From positions 99,127,010 to 99,191,009 of the forward strand of contig NC_071393.1 in NCBI RefSeq assembly GCF_022682495.2: a stretch of DNA of 64,000 nucleotides, written 5' to 3'. The notes below the pieces were generated by a model. It saw only the letters and a program-made list of their open reading frames with translations. It had not been told where the DNA came from and did no database searches. Of the stretch, positions 1 through 11,461 are shown in pieces. Each line of letters begins with the position of its first letter. Position 1 is the first letter of the stretch. This DNA comes from Desmodus rotundus. Lineage: Eukaryota; Chordata; Mammalia; Chiroptera; Phyllostomidae. Both the position numbers and the translations under genes were made by a program.

Positions 1-189
1 CATAGAATTGCAGAATGCAGAGCAGTATTCTCCATGTTGGCTATCTGTTAGCGTCATCTTGAGAGCTTTCAAAAAAACACTGGTGCTGGATCCTCACCCC
101 AGATATTCTGATATGCGTGCTCTGGGCTGAGAGCCTGGCATCATGGGATTTTCAAAAGTTCAGTCCCAGTGATTCTAATGTAGTGAGAA

Positions 190-745
190 TTGAACCTCAC
201 TGGCACAAATAAATGTAAGGCACAAATTAATTTTAAATGGTCTAGTGGCCAAAGTAAAAAGGTAAAAACAGCCCTGGTCTGGGGGCTCAGTTGGTTGGAG
301 CATTGTCCAGCATGCCAAACAGTTGCAGGTTTGATTCCCGGGTCAGGGCCCATACCTAGGTTACAGATTTGATCCCTGGTTAGGGTGCATACAGGAGACA
401 ATCGATCGATGTTTCTTTCCCACATTGATGTTTTGCTCTCTCTCCTCCCTCTTCCTCTCTCTCTAAAATCAGTAAATATATCCTCAGGTGAAGATTAATA
501 AAAAAGGTATTAACTTTAATAATATATCTTAACCTAATATATTCAATATATTATCATTTCAATATGTAATCAATATAAAAACTAATAATGAGATATTTAA
601 TATTTTTTCTTAGCAAGGCTTTGAAACCTGGTGTGTATCTTACAGTTCCACATCTGCACGCCCTGATGCAGATTAGCCACCTTTCAAGAACTCAGTAGAC
701 ACCTGTGGCCAGTGGATATCATGGTGGACCGTGTGGCTTCGAGGA
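190..745. mobile_element. Old DNA transposon remnant (hAT-Charlie-like), split by a SINE
   Basis: AT-rich text around 510-600 (repeated ATATTATCATTTCAATATG-like words) followed by a segment at 660-715 on 'AGCCACCTTTCAAGAACTCA' and 'CACCTGTGGCCAGTGG' resembles a common eutherian DNA-transposon-type repeat that I recall by sequence but cannot name with certainty. The VES SINE at 270-500 sits inside it, so this element is older. No coding capacity is visible. Confidence 0.45.
270..500 (+). mobile_element. VES-type tRNA-derived SINE
   Basis: It starts GCCCTGGTCTGGGGGCTCAG (box A region), has box B-like GGTTTGATTCCC near 329, a CT-rich middle and an A-rich end. The flanks give a target-site duplication: AAAAAGGTAAAAAC at 256-269 against AAAAAGGTATTAAC at 501-514 (12 of 14 match). 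The internal part has two GATTCC/GATCCC box B-like words (about 330 and 368), a partial internal duplication compared with the other copies. Confidence 0.85.
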
Positions 746-749
746 ATAA

Positions 750-2220
750 TTGCAATGCCAGTCTATGAAAGACAGATGTTCACCTCTGGAAAACTAAACC
801 ATTGCCCGTTTCACGTAGAAGAGCTGGTTCAGGAGACAGTGAGGTGGAATTCCATATTGAATGGCCTCTGAAAAAATCACTGCGGAAGTCCAGTGACAAA
901 GTAGGATTTAGAACACTTGAAAAATTTCTTACAAAAAGAGAAATGTTGTCTGGGGTTTCAGTGGTATAGGCAAATAAATCCTCCTGTGATGCTGTATTAA
1001 GGCACACAAATGAACACTGTCCGAGTTTCTCAGCGCCTGTGATACTGGGAATTCCCGAGCTTCTGCTGATTGTGATCTAGGGAGAGATAAGAAAGTAGTT
1101 GTTGGCCACATTTTTCTTTTCTCTCTCCTGGAACCAGTATGAAGTGCAAGCATTGTTTTGGAGTTTGGTATCTGCATAGCTGAGTCAGTGTTGGAATCAG
1201 GATGTGAAAGGATGAAATTCTGTGGCTTGGCATTCCTGAACTAACTCTCTCTTTTTAGAAGCATCACTCACGGATCTTCCCCCAAACCAGTTGTACAGCA
1301 TAATAAAGATATTTTTCCTAGTATTAATATTAGATTGGATTCCTAAGATCTGATTTTTACCATGCTTTTTTTCCCCTAAAAAATTAGAGAAATCTCGTAG
1401 TCATTGGCATGTGTTAAACTGTATCCAGGTCATGTAGCTCTTCTGAGCCTGAGGCAAATAAACAGAAAGTCTTAGTGACATGTACTGAGAACTGGGTTAA
1501 ACAATTTTCTCAGGCTAGATTGCAGAATACTTTCCTAATGCTGGTAGTGAAGTGTGGAGGCACTCAGGAACGCTGGTTCCCCCCAAACCCCACCTGTGTC
1601 AGTGCCTATGATTCTGTTAAGGCTCCTTTTTACTTTTCACTAAAATGCCTTGTTTTCCACCAAAGCTGCTTCCTTCCCAGAGCTGACTATGGTTTAACAA
1701 AAGAAACATTGCGATGGACCAAGTTTATCTTTGGCCCATCTTGCCACGCCCTTTTGGTGCCCTTCCTTCACCTTTGGCAGTAATACCCCCTTCTCTTCTG
1801 AAGGCCCTGGGTGTGTCTCCGCTGTCAAAACCTTCTCAACAAAGAGTCATGAACTTATTCACACCAGTGGAGTAACCTGTTTATACCGAGGTGCAAGTGA
1901 CACATAGCACCTCTCTCCTAATGTTTTTTTGATAAAGGACTAAAGCACTATCAGAAGAATAACAGGCATCAGCTAGGTGGTGGTGAGTTTTTAAAAGATG
2001 GGTAGAAAATGAAAACTAGTGGATCCCTGAAGTACAACAATGTAGGCAATAGTATATATATATCTAGTACAGAGGCAGGATGAAATTGGAGAACCCTCAA
2101 GGGAGCTAAGTATGAACCTGCAATAATGACAAGATGCCACCAGGGGGCACTTCAGAGCCTTGATTATGTAGCCAAACTCAGGTTTACTATAGTCAGAGAA
2201 TAGGTAATTTTTACTTCTTT
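750..2220. other. Unassigned single-copy-looking DNA
   Basis: No repeat family or exon was recognised. Short open frames exist on both strands (for example 1475-1783) but have no recognisable domain and no sign of a splice-flanked exon. The stretch contains the CTCF-like motif at 2134-2152. Confidence 0.5.
2134..2152 (+). promoter_or_regulatory. CTCF-like binding motif
   Basis: The 19-mer ATGCCACCAGGGGGCACTT matches the vertebrate CTCF core (CCACCAGGGGGC followed by a purine) exactly in the 12 core bases, plus-strand orientation. It lies in unassigned DNA, not in a recognised repeat. Binding in vivo is inferred from the motif only. Confidence 0.6.
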
Positions 2221-2224
2221 AAGA

Positions 2225-2412
2225 AAAACCGTGGAATTGAGAATATAGTCAATAATGTTGTAGTAACTATTAGAATTATTGGGTACTAGATGGGTATCAT
2301 ATGGGGACTGGAATTATCACAGTGATCACTTTGTAAGGTATATAAATGTCAAATCATTATGCTGTATACCTGAAATATGTCAATTATAGCCGGAAAATAA
2401 ATAAGTTTTTTT
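2225..2412 (+). mobile_element. L1 3' end fragment
   Basis: The words 'GTGATCACTTTGTAAGGTAT', 'AAATGTCAAATCATTATGCTG' and 'ACCTGAAATATGTCAATTAT' followed by AATAAATAAG are the 3' UTR end of an older mammalian L1 (L1M type). Only the 3' terminus is present, so it is 5'-truncated. Confidence 0.75.
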
Positions 2413-2414
2413 AA

Positions 2415-3321
2415 ATGTGGGATTTAAATAAATTAACAAAATTAAGTTTAAAGGTGACTCATATCAATAAATCCTTAAACAAATCAAAGCCCAAGAAAAA
2501 ATGTGCTGTCTTGCTCACGGTTACACTGCTTTTGTCATTCAGGGTAAACCTGTTTATAGCCCCGGATGTCATGACTACATCCCTTCTGATTCACGGGGAA
2601 TTCTACTTGGGAACCACATTTAAAAGGGATTTTTACAATTGCAGCAGTCCAACAGTATTCTGTAACTTTCTCTTTTCCTTTTCTACTACATGGAACGGAA
2701 GAAGCAGCCCTTGGTGTGGAAATGTGGGGATTATTTTGTAAACTGGAAAATAGATACACAATTTACTTTTTTTAAAAAAAATGAAGTATTCTTAGCTGAC
2801 ATCTGCAAGGTGTTATCTATAAGGGCCTTTGGGTCAAACTACTCTAAGCCACCTGCTAAGAGAGGGCTGACACTGACAAAACGTGTGTGACTTAACCTGT
2901 CTGAATCCCTGCAGTGGTCTTCTTTGCTTAATGATGGGGTACAGATGCTGTCTCGTGTGCATGAGTGTAGGGTACACATGGTGGATTAGTGTAAACTAAT
3001 GCTGAAAGGTTAGGTGAAGATATTATAGAGTCTAAATGTTTGACTCAGTAGTTGGCACTGAATTTGAATGTTTGACACAGGTTTTTGAGTATGGAGGTTG
3101 ATGTTCCTAGAATGAAGCTCTAGCTGCAGGGGAAATATAATACACATGTAGAGATGGAGGATCAAATAAAAAGTATATTGAAACACTTTCAAAAGTGTGC
3201 AGCACTATTCTCATGTAATAAAATAAAAATATAATACCATTTATTAAACGTGCAGCGACTACTTTAAAAGTACTCTCTTAGATACAGGCTGGGCCCTCAT
3301 TGTCATAAAAACGATCTTTCT
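2415..3321. other. Unassigned DNA
   Basis: No repeat, exon or RNA gene recognised. Open frames up to about 108 codons (2415-2741) have ordinary AT-rich composition, no domain, and are compatible with chance. Confidence 0.5.
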
Positions 3322-3330
3322 GTCCAGGTC

Positions 3331-3524
3331 CTGGGGTGTCCACCCCACAGCACGTGGGCCACATGCATCCTGGGATGGCTATGAATGCAGCCCAACACAA
3401 AATCATAAATTTACTTAAAACATTATAAGATTTTTTGTGATTATGTGTCACAATGTATTTAATGTGTGGCCCAAGACAATCCTTCCAGTGTGTCCCAGAG
3501 ATGCCAAAAGGTTGGACACCCCTG
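3331..3524. mobile_element. Non-autonomous hAT element, copy 1
   Basis: About 194 bp with terminal inverted repeats: CTGGGGTGTCC at the left and GGACACCCCTG at the right. The right flank GTCCAGGT (3525-3532) repeats at 3322-3329 (one base away from the left end), an 8-bp duplication as hAT transposases make. The interior (ATGGCTATGAATGCAGCCCA, then TGTGGCCCAAGA) matches the element at 63239-63429, so both belong to one family. No open reading frame. Confidence 0.82.
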
Positions 3525-3689
3525 GTCCAGGTGAAAGAACCTCTGGGTGGAAGGGCATTAGGTCCTGGCCTTGCTTATCAGTTGTAGCAAATGAGAGGAA
3601 GTAGTGAGAACGAGGCAAGGAACACATAAGAAGTGTTGCAACAGGAAGTCACTGCAAGTAAGCACTACGGCTTAGACAAGGGTATAGAC

Positions 3690-3885
3690 TTTCAAGTAGC
3701 ATTGGCTGAGTTGACATTCAGATTTCACAACTGAACTAGCTGGGTTATCTTGGGCAACTTCACCTCCATGTGCTTTCAGTTTCTCCATCTGTAAAATGGG
3801 GCAATTAAAAGTGTCTGTGCTCAGAGGGTTGTTGTGAGGATTAGTGAGCTCGTGCCTGGAGTAGAGCAATAGTCCAGGACTGCTA
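3690..3885 (+). mobile_element. MIR SINE fragment
   Basis: Core words 'CTTGGGCAACTTCACCTC', 'CAGTTTCTCCATCTGTAAAA' and 'GGTTGTTGTGAGGATTA' in this order are the ancient mammalian MIR. It lies between two hAT elements. Confidence 0.85.
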
Positions 3886-3906
3886 ATGATGCCTAATGCC
3901 ATAGAG

Positions 3907-4069
3907 CAGGGGTGTCAAACTCATTTTCACCGGGGGCCACATCAACCTCAGGGTTGCCTTCAAAGGGCTGAAATAATTTTAGGACTGTATAAACGTAACT
4001 ACTCCTTAACTGTTAAGGAGTTGAAATTACATTTGACCCTTTGAAGGGAAAATGAGTTTGACACCCCTA
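3907..4069. mobile_element. Fold-back hAT element (palindromic MITE)
   Basis: Long terminal inverted repeats: CAGGGGTGTCAAACTCATTTTC (22 bp, at 3907-3928) and its complement with one mismatch at 4048-4069. Flanks are CCATAGAG (3899-3906) and CTATAGAG (4070-4077), an 8-bp duplication with 7 matches, typical of hAT. The centre at 4001-4021 is a perfect 10-bp inverted repeat ACTCCTTAAC around one base, so the whole element is close to a hairpin. The right arm is shorter than the left, indicating an internal deletion. Confidence 0.88.
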
Positions 4070-4079
4070 CTATAGAGGA

Positions 4080-4685
4080 CTCCATGCTAATGGGAGAAAA
4101 CAGAGATCATTCACTGCATTTGGCAAAGGGAGGTAAGTAATGACATTTTAGAGGAAAATTTTTATAGAGTGGTGGGAGGGGAGGGCAAAGTTTGTCTTCA
4201 GAATGTTAAATTTCAATTATAATGTAGATTAATAGTAACAGCAATAACCCCAGGAACAATAACTACCATTCATTGCCTTCAGAGTGGCCTTCTGATGAAA
4301 TTTGTTATACATTAGATGAATTGTTTTCAGCCTTTCTCATGCACATGAGCAAAGTCTGAAAAAAGTAACAATATGTAAAAGAGTAAATGTTTAATATTTA
4401 TAACACCAAGTAGTATGTTTGCTTTTTCTCAAAAGAAAATTTAACAGTATAATTTCTCAAAAGGAAATAATCTAATTATTGTGTCTATGCTGAATAGCAT
4501 ATTAATCACACCTAGGAAGTGCATTGGTGAACACTTAAAAATATTTTCTCAATGAATAACTTCTAAAACACTGTGTATCCTACTATAATATTTCCTACTA
4601 TAATCCTTTCTCTAGGATTTTTCATAGGTATAAATCAGTGATTTTATTACATTTTTTAAAACATGCTTTTTAAACATTTAAAAAA
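4080..4685. other. AT-rich unassigned DNA
   Basis: AT-rich text without a recognised repeat or open frame of interest. Confidence 0.5.
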
Positions 4686-4689
4686 TTAT

Positions 4690-5462
4690 TATTCAATTAT
4701 AGTTTATATTTAATATTATTTTGTACTAGTTTCAGGTGAACATAATGGTTAGCCAATCATATCTTCACAAAGTGTTTCCTCCTTTATTTCCAGTACCCAC
4801 CTGGCACCATGCATAGTTATTACAATATTAGTAACTACATTCCCTAAGCTGTACTTCAAATCCCTGTGACTGTTTTGGAACCACCAACTTGTACTTCCTA
4901 ATCCCTTCACCTTTTTCATCCAATCCCCCAACTTTCCTCCACTCTAGCAATCATTAGTCTGTTCTCTGCATCTATGAGTCTTTTCCTGTTTCATTTGTTC
5001 ATTTATTTTGTTCTTTAGATTCCACATATAAGTGAAACCATATGGTATTTGTTTTTCTCTCTCTGACTTATTTCACTTAGCATAATACCCCCAAGTCCAT
5101 CCATACTGTTGCAAATGGTAAGATTTCATTCTTTTTATGGCCGAGTAGTATTCCATTGTATATATGTACCACAGACTTTTTATCCACTCATCTATTGGTG
5201 GGCACTTGAGTTACTTTCATATCTTGGTGATTGTAAATAATGCTACAGTGAACATAGGGGTGCATGTATCCTTTCAAATTAGCATTTGGGTTTCTTTGGA
5301 TATATGCCCAGTAGTGGAATCACTGGGGCATAAGGTACTTCCATTTTTAATTTTTTGAGGATCCTTCATACTGTTTTCCACAGTGGCTGCACCAGTTTGC
5401 ATTCCCACAGTGCATGAGGTTTCTCTTTTTTTCACATCCTTGCCAACACTAAGCAGATACTT
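4690..5462 (-). mobile_element. L1 3' portion (ORF2 C-terminus plus 3' UTR), minus strand
   Basis: Read on the minus strand this is the end of L1 ORF2 followed by the 3' UTR. Landmark words on the plus strand are 'GGCCGAGTAGTATTCCATTG', 'TTGGATATATGCCCAGTAGT', 'TTTCACTTAGCATAATACCC' and 'TTCCACATATAAGTGAAACC'. The UTR part (4690-4960) shares 'TTTCAGG...ATA' and 'AAAGTGTTCC/TTCC' text with the L1 end at 33700, so both derive from related L1 subfamilies. It is 5'-truncated and its reading frame is broken by stops and indels. Confidence 0.88.
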
Positions 5463-5464
5463 AT

Positions 5465-8400
5465 TAAAGGATCCTCCTGAGTCTTTAAATGTAGTTCTTA
5501 TGAGTTAATATAAAAATTTGGTCTCTGGGATTATATACATTGATTAATGTGGTTTTCTAGACTAGCTTCGTTTAGAAAATGTGAAATTAGAAAAGTAACA
5601 CATTCACATTAAAAAGCACAGAAATTACCATTCAAATCACTTAAAAAAATTTAGAACATTTCTTTCAGACTTTTTATATTTTTATTTTTATGTGGTGGTA
5701 AATATCCCATACATGGAAAGTTGGGCCTGCTCTTTAATGTAAAATTATTAGTAATTTTTAGTTATCTACATAGTCTCCACAACCATCACTTTAATCAGTA
5801 TATAATAATTTATCGAGTATTACTTCTTTATTCCCCTCTTGCTGTACATTAATTTCTTGTTTTCTTTCATATTTTACTGTTAAAATAGTATTACTTAACA
5901 TATTTAAGAATGTAACTTTTTCATATTTAATGTACTTAGGGTAATTATATTTACTCATTTTGGCTACCTAGCATTGTGTGGCAAACGTCAGATCTCAGGA
6001 GTGGTTTCCCTGGAAACACTTTGACCGTCCTGCATGTCTGTAGAGTGGTATCAGCCTAAGCAAAACATTAGCTGACAGAGAAGCTGCAGAAACGACACCA
6101 GAATTTTTCCCCTTAGACTAAGCCATTTTTGGATTTTCAGATACTTTAGAATAACCCCCCTCCCAGGGCCTGGCTGAGGAAGCCCTCCCTCTCTGTGGAA
6201 ACCCGAGTTGCTCCCTTCTTCCAGGCTTATGTTAATTGTGCCCCCCTTTTAAGTAATTTGATTTTCTGACTCCAGCCTATTCAGACTCCAGTCTATTAAT
6301 ATTCTCAATTAGCTTTCCTCCCCACAGGCTGGCTGAGGTCTGCTGTTGCTGCGGTGCTATAAGATCGAGCCTGTGCTCTGGCGTGCCAGGTGACTGTAAG
6401 TAGCAGGGTGGGCGTGGATGTGAGCAATGGCAGGCCAGGGCTGCTAATATTTTTCCCTTGTTCTCTGAAGTTGAACTGAGGATCAAAGAGCGCGTGCATT
6501 TACACAGCATTTGGTGTATACCACCAAATTATTCCTGAAAAGGATACACACATACCTCCACATAGGTGTGAGCATATATATGTGTATGCATATGTAACTG
6601 TACAAATGGAAGAAGATTCCTTGGTCTAGCATGTATTTCTCCACTTCTTGTAGGTTTGAATCCTTTCCTAATTTTATCTCTCTGATTTTATTTGCTTGTC
6701 CAGCTCTTTTGTGCTGGCCTCATTTCTAGGAAGGTGACTCTTTTGTTTAATTTAAAGTGAATGGTTACAATAAAGTTAGGTTAGTTATTACTTTCTGATA
6801 GTCCCTGCTTCAACCACAAAAATGTGGATTCCAATGTGGAGCTATGCTTTTGAAGTGCAACCACAGTATCAGTGAGCTTTAACATGCTAACTTATGTTTG
6901 TAATGAAACCACCTGAAATACTTGCCTCAGAAAAAGATTCAGAGGTCCTCACAAAGAGAGCGATCTTCAAGAAGTGAAATGTGATATATGAGAAGCTCAA
7001 AGAACTTATAGAGAATGATGGGACAATTTGAAAGTGTTTATTAAGAGTAGCAGGTTTTGATAGACTGATGAAAATCTAAATGCAAAATTCCTCAGCATCT
7101 CATGCTACAGGACAAGTTTCTGTTTCTTCCATGAAAACTACACTTTGTTTCAATTGAAAATATAGAGGGAGAAAGCAGAGAGCTTAAGGAATGACAGGTG
7201 ACAGGTGAATGGGTTATAAGTTCTAGCGTTTGCTCCCTGCCGTGTTTGAATTGTTTGTTACATCCCTCTTGTCCTGGTGTATTAGTCAGTCTGCAGGAGT
7301 AGGAACCAATTCTAGCCAGAAAGCAGGACAGAGGGAGAAGGGAGATGACTTATTGGTGGGTTATAGGCATATGTCATGGAATCCAAGCCGAGGATGTAGC
7401 AGGGCCTCAGGGAGAGAATCAGGGATGGGGCTCTTGGGGAATGCCTTCTTTCTCTTGATCTCTGTTTCAGCTTCTCTCTCAATGCCAATTTACCCTCTTT
7501 CCTTAAGACCTTTGAGTCATGGATCCATAATTCCTGGGGAAGGAACTAATTGGCCAGGCAAAGTACAGGACTGTCCGTGTACCAGCCGACTGCAGCTGTG
7601 TGGGCAGGGACTCCACAGTACAGGGTTAGGGCATCTCCTGCTATAGCTACTTGGGTAGTGAGTGAGTGGGCAGAAGCAGTTCCTACAAAAGTGGTGCTGG
7701 ACAAAAAAATTAAATAGCCTGCCTGCTATACCTGCTGTCCTGCTTTCCTTCCTGCCAGCTAACGGCAGCTTTAGCTTTGCATGGACTCTTTGTTCATTTT
7801 AACTTGTCCTTCCTCCAGTGGGCCAGATAATGGCACTTTCAACTATATACATAATGTAATTTTTTGTGTACTGCTTTTCATATACAATGTATTATAAATG
7901 CCTATATGTTTGTCTTCTGTGTGTATAGATAGAAAGATAAAAGGAAGTATTTCCTTAATTGTGTCTGTGAAAAATTTCTAGGAAAAAAGTAATTCTTTGA
8001 TCAAATAAGTTGGTGGAGGTGGAAGAGGGTATAGGGATGATAAATGGTAATGAAAAAAATACAATAAAATGAGCTATAAAAATTTTAAAATAAAAATAAA
8101 AAAGCAACCTCAATGTACTAAAGAAAAAAGTAAAATTACTTAGCTAAATAAACATATTACAATTTCTGTATTGCTTGACTTTTCAGAGGGAGGAAAGAGA
8201 ACATTAGTTTTCTACGCTTATTAAAATATACATATATGTGTGTTTGTATGCATATATATATATTTTTTAAACCTGAGAAATATCTATAAACACCTTGTAT
8301 ATTACCTAGAATACAGTTTAGGAAATGCTTGCTTGGGTTCTAAGATCAATATGAACGTCTCTTTGGAAACCGATAGAAAAGGGTATTTGTTTCCAAGAGA

Positions 8401-8575
8401 TGATAACTTGTTAATATAAAAGCTGAACAGACAAAGCAAATGGACGAATTAATCACCTTTGGGAGAAAATCAGCCGGAGGGGACATATGGGTTCTAGCCC
8501 TTACACTTACCATTAATTTGTAAAGGCCTCAGGTAAGCTATGAGCTCTGCTCCCTCTATAAAATGTTAGATTAAA
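5465..8575. other. Long unassigned stretch, possible old LTR at 7280-7700
   Basis: No exon is supported. 7280-7700 (GTATTAGTCAGTCTGCAGG..., AGAGGGAGAAGGGAG..., CAGTTCCTACAAAAGTGGTG) has the look of a decayed LTR-type repeat but I cannot name it; the 138-codon frame 7230-7646 lies in it and has no domain. 8221-8265 is an AT/GT-rich low-complexity patch. Confidence 0.4.
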
Positions 8576-8589
8576 ATATCTCTCTTCTG

Positions 8590-8790
8590 CCCTGGCTGGT
8601 GTAGCTCAGTGGATTGAGCATGGGCCTGCGAACCAAAGGGTTGCTGGTTCGATTCCCAGTCAGGGCACATGCCTGGGTTGCGGGCCACGTTGGGGGAATG
8701 TAAGAGGCAACCACATATTGATGTTTCTCTCCCTCTTTCTCCTTCCCTTACCCTCTCTCTAAAAATAAATAAATAAAGTCTTAAAAAAAA
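8590..8790 (+). mobile_element. VES SINE with well-preserved tRNA-like head
   Basis: Box A region TGTAGCTCAGTGGATTGAGC and box B GGTTCGATTCCC are both present. The first 75 bases still fold like a tRNA: acceptor GCCCTGG pairs with TCAGGGC, and the T-arm is CTGG-TTCGATT-CCAG. The tail is AAATAAATAAATAAAG plus poly-A. Target duplication: ATCTCTCTTCTG (8578-8589) against ATCTCCTTTCTG (8791-8802). Confidence 0.92.
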
Positions 8791-8861
8791 ATCTCCTTTC
8801 TGGACCACAAACAACATTTTTCATGGTGTTTGTAATGATTTATGAAATACTCTGCCCTGTA

Positions 8862-9071
8862 GCCCCCGCCAGAGTGGCTCAGTGGGTTGGGTGTCATCCT
8901 GTGAACTGGGGGGTCGCCAGCTCAGTTCCTGCTGGGACACATGCCTCATGCCTGGGTTGTGGGTTCGGTCTCCTGGGGAGTGTGCGAAGAGCAGCTAGTC
9001 GATGTTTCTCTCTCACTTCAATGTTTCTCTGTCTCTTCCCCTCTCTCTAAAATTAAAAAAAATATTTAAAA
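8862..9071 (+). mobile_element. VES SINE, second of a head-to-tail pair
   Basis: It begins GCCCCCGCCAGAGTGGCTCA; box B is degraded (CAGCTCAGTTCC). A CT-rich middle with two 'GATGTTTCTCTC'-type words and an A-rich tail follow. Own target duplication: AAATACTCTGCCCTGTA (8845-8861) against AAATACTGTGCCTTATA (9072-9088), 14 of 17, so it inserted independently of the SINE 70 bp upstream. Confidence 0.9.
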
Positions 9072-9454
9072 AAATACTGTGCCTTATAATTTAGCACTCT
9101 GGAATGTGTTTTTGTTCAAGTTTAAGACCCAGATGTAGTTCAAAAATAACAATAGGTCTAGTTACTCTCATCAATTAAAATTATTGTGTCATTAACTAGA
9201 TACAATAGTTACTTGAACTTTCCACCTCCTCGTTTCTCTCTCTTTCCTTGCTTTATTTGAATCAAATTCTTTCTATTTAAGAGAAGGGGCATTTTTAAAA
9301 GAAGCTACTCTGCCAATAAATTACTGATTTAAAAATTGAAGCTACCATTTTTAACATCCACTGAGGCATCTGACAACAGTTATATAGAACTTTTAGATAT
9401 CTTTATCACACCTTACAAGTTAGTCTGGCCTCACAAAACAATCACTTGTCCAGC

Positions 9455-9934
9455 CACTATTTGTCACACACTCATTATTGGCCTGGCTCTGCTCCAGGTG
9501 TCGGGACTGTAAGCAGTGAACAAGTCAGATAAACCTGGCCCTCATGGAGCTCTCACTGAGTGAGTGTGTGTGCATGTGTGTGCACATGTGTGTATGTGTG
9601 TAGACTGAGTACAAGTGAACAAATATATGACAATGCCAAATTGATAAGTGCTAAGAAGAAAAGTAAAGCAGGATAAAGGGATAAAGAGTGACCAAAGGTG
9701 CTACTTTAGATGGATGCCCAGTGAAGTTCTCTCTGTTCAGTTAACATCTGAGCAGAGACCTAGACTAGGAGAGGGAAGTTAGTTAAGAGCTTATGTAAAG
9801 GGGTAGAGTTCCTGCCAGCTGGAAAAGCAAGTGCAAAGGTCTTGAGGTGAACATGTGTTAAGTGTGTTTCAGAAGCAGCAGAGAGGCTACAATGGCTGGA
9901 GCCAGGTGACTGAGGGGGAGAGAGATGGGATTTT

Positions 9935-9968
<34 letters not shown>

Positions 9969-10025
9969 ATCCTGAAGAGCCCTGTAGGCTATAAGAATAA
10001 TTTTTTATTTTATTCAAAGTGTGGC
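9455..10025 (-). mobile_element. L2 LINE 3' portion, minus strand
   Basis: Plus-strand words 'AAGCAGTGAACAAG', 'CCCTCATGGAGCTCTCA', 'TTGATAAGTGCTAAGAAG', 'CAAGTGCAAAGGTCTTGAGG' and 'GAAGAGCCCTGTAGG' occur in L2 order when read as its complement. Two TG microsatellites lie within it (9558-9605 and 9936-9965). Confidence 0.82.
9936..9965 (+). repeat. (TG)n microsatellite
   Basis: Uninterrupted TG run of about 15 units inside the L2 fragment; a second, imperfect TG/CATG patch is at 9558-9605. Confidence 0.95.
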
Positions 10026-10029
10026 AGGA

Positions 10030-10626
10030 CATAAATACCAGGATACAAAACATTAGGAGCAATATCACGTATGTTCTTTTATTGCTCTTCTTCCCCTCAA
10101 TCACGGCAGCTAAAACATTCTCACATGAAAGGCGAAGAAACACATGTACTACCTTGCAAGCACCTGGGGTCAGGGCACAAGGCAAAGAACAGCGCTGCCA
10201 GCGTGCGAGTCATGATGAACTGGCCCTTTCCAGATGGGATGGGCATAGCTTCTGCTTTTGGGTTCAACTCGTTGTCTATAAATATCACTCTTAATGAAAC
10301 CCATTAACTTGGTGACAGGGTGAAGAAAGGCAAATAGAACCAGGCTGGAACTGCCTAATGATGAGTCAGAATAGCTCTGTTCCTACCTGTATGCCTTAGG
10401 TGAATGGAAAGCTATTTGTAGGTACAGAGAGGCATGCTGGCACAAGCTGGGAAGAAGCACTCTGGTGACACTCAAAACTTACTTGTGTCAGGAGCAAAGA
10501 GACCTTTTTCTGTACCCTCAGAAATCCACTTAAGATATGAGATTAGGTCTGAGGAAGTAAATAATTCTCTGTCTTCCTTGTAACATGCCCACTACAGTGA
10601 GTTTTGGGCAGGTTGCTCAGTCCTAA
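10030..10626. other. Unassigned DNA
   Basis: No repeat recognised. Frames of 78-91 codons on the plus strand (10019-10307) overlap each other and show no domain. Confidence 0.5.
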
Positions 10627-10637
10627 CTCCTGGAAAC

Positions 10638-10848
10638 TTTTTAAAAAAGATTTTATTTATTTATTTTCAGAGAGAGGGGAAGGGAGAGAGACAGAGAGGG
10701 AGAGAAATACCAATGTGTGGTTGCCTCTTGCCTGCCCCCAGCTGGGGATCTGGCCCAGAACCCAGGGATGTGCCCTGACTGGGAATCAAACCAGAGACCT
10801 TTCGGTTAGCAGGCTGGCACTCAATTCACTGAACCATACCAGCCAGGG
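10638..10848 (-). mobile_element. VES SINE, minus strand
   Basis: Read in complement: box A area GGTATGGTTCAGTGAATTGA, box B GGTTTGATTCCC, tail AAATAAATAAA. It is flanked by a perfect 11-bp duplication CTCCTGGAAAC (10627-10637 and 10849-10859). Confidence 0.93.
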
Positions 10849-11044
10849 CTCCTGGAAACATCTTTTTAATGGCATCCAGAAATAGTGACAGATTCCAGGT
10901 ACCAGGGCCTAATGGTGTGGCTCTCCAGTTGCTCTGCTTTTGGTAGCTTGAAATTCTCTCTGGCCATTCTCCTGAGTGACTCTTTCTGTATGAGTGAGCC
11001 TTATTATTTCTCCCTTCCTGTTCACCATTTCAGGTGTTGAAACC

Positions 11045-11220
11045 ACAAAGGTTTCCAATTCCAGCTCCACCACTTGGTTGCCATGTGTCTTAATCAGCAG
11101 AATATAATCTTTTGGTCTCAGTTTCCCAGTCATACAATAGGAACAATAACATGTACCTGCTATATTAGGATGTAAAGTGCCTAGCAGAGAACCTGGCATT
11201 CAGAAAGCACTTGAAAAATT
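11045..11220 (+). mobile_element. MIR SINE
   Basis: Order of words 'CCAGCTCCACCACTTGGTTG', 'CTCAGTTTCCCAGTCATACA', 'GTACCTGCTATATTAGGATG' and 'CTGGCATTCAGAAAGC' follows MIR. Confidence 0.82.
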
Positions 11221-11461
11221 CAGTAGACCTTGGAATGCAGTAAATAGGAATCTGAGCCTCCTAGAACCATCACTTGGTGATTGGTTGACCTTGAGGGTAG
11301 TTTTTACATATTGTTGGTGTTCAGAAAATTGAAATTTACTGTAAGATGTATACAGTCCTTATTTATGCTCCAAATAAATACTCCTTCAGCCCTTCCTATT
11401 CCTGAAGTCCTGCCCAGTCACAGAAAGGGAGAGGAACCAAGACTTACTACACACCTACGAT

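Noticed and set aside
7230..7646. 138-codon plus-strand open frame with a signal-peptide-like start
   Set aside because: No recognisable domain; lies in what appears to be a decayed LTR-like repeat.
8589..8665. tRNA-like gene with box A, box B and paired arms
   Set aside because: It is the head of a VES SINE with CT-rich body, A-rich tail and target duplication, not a free tRNA gene.
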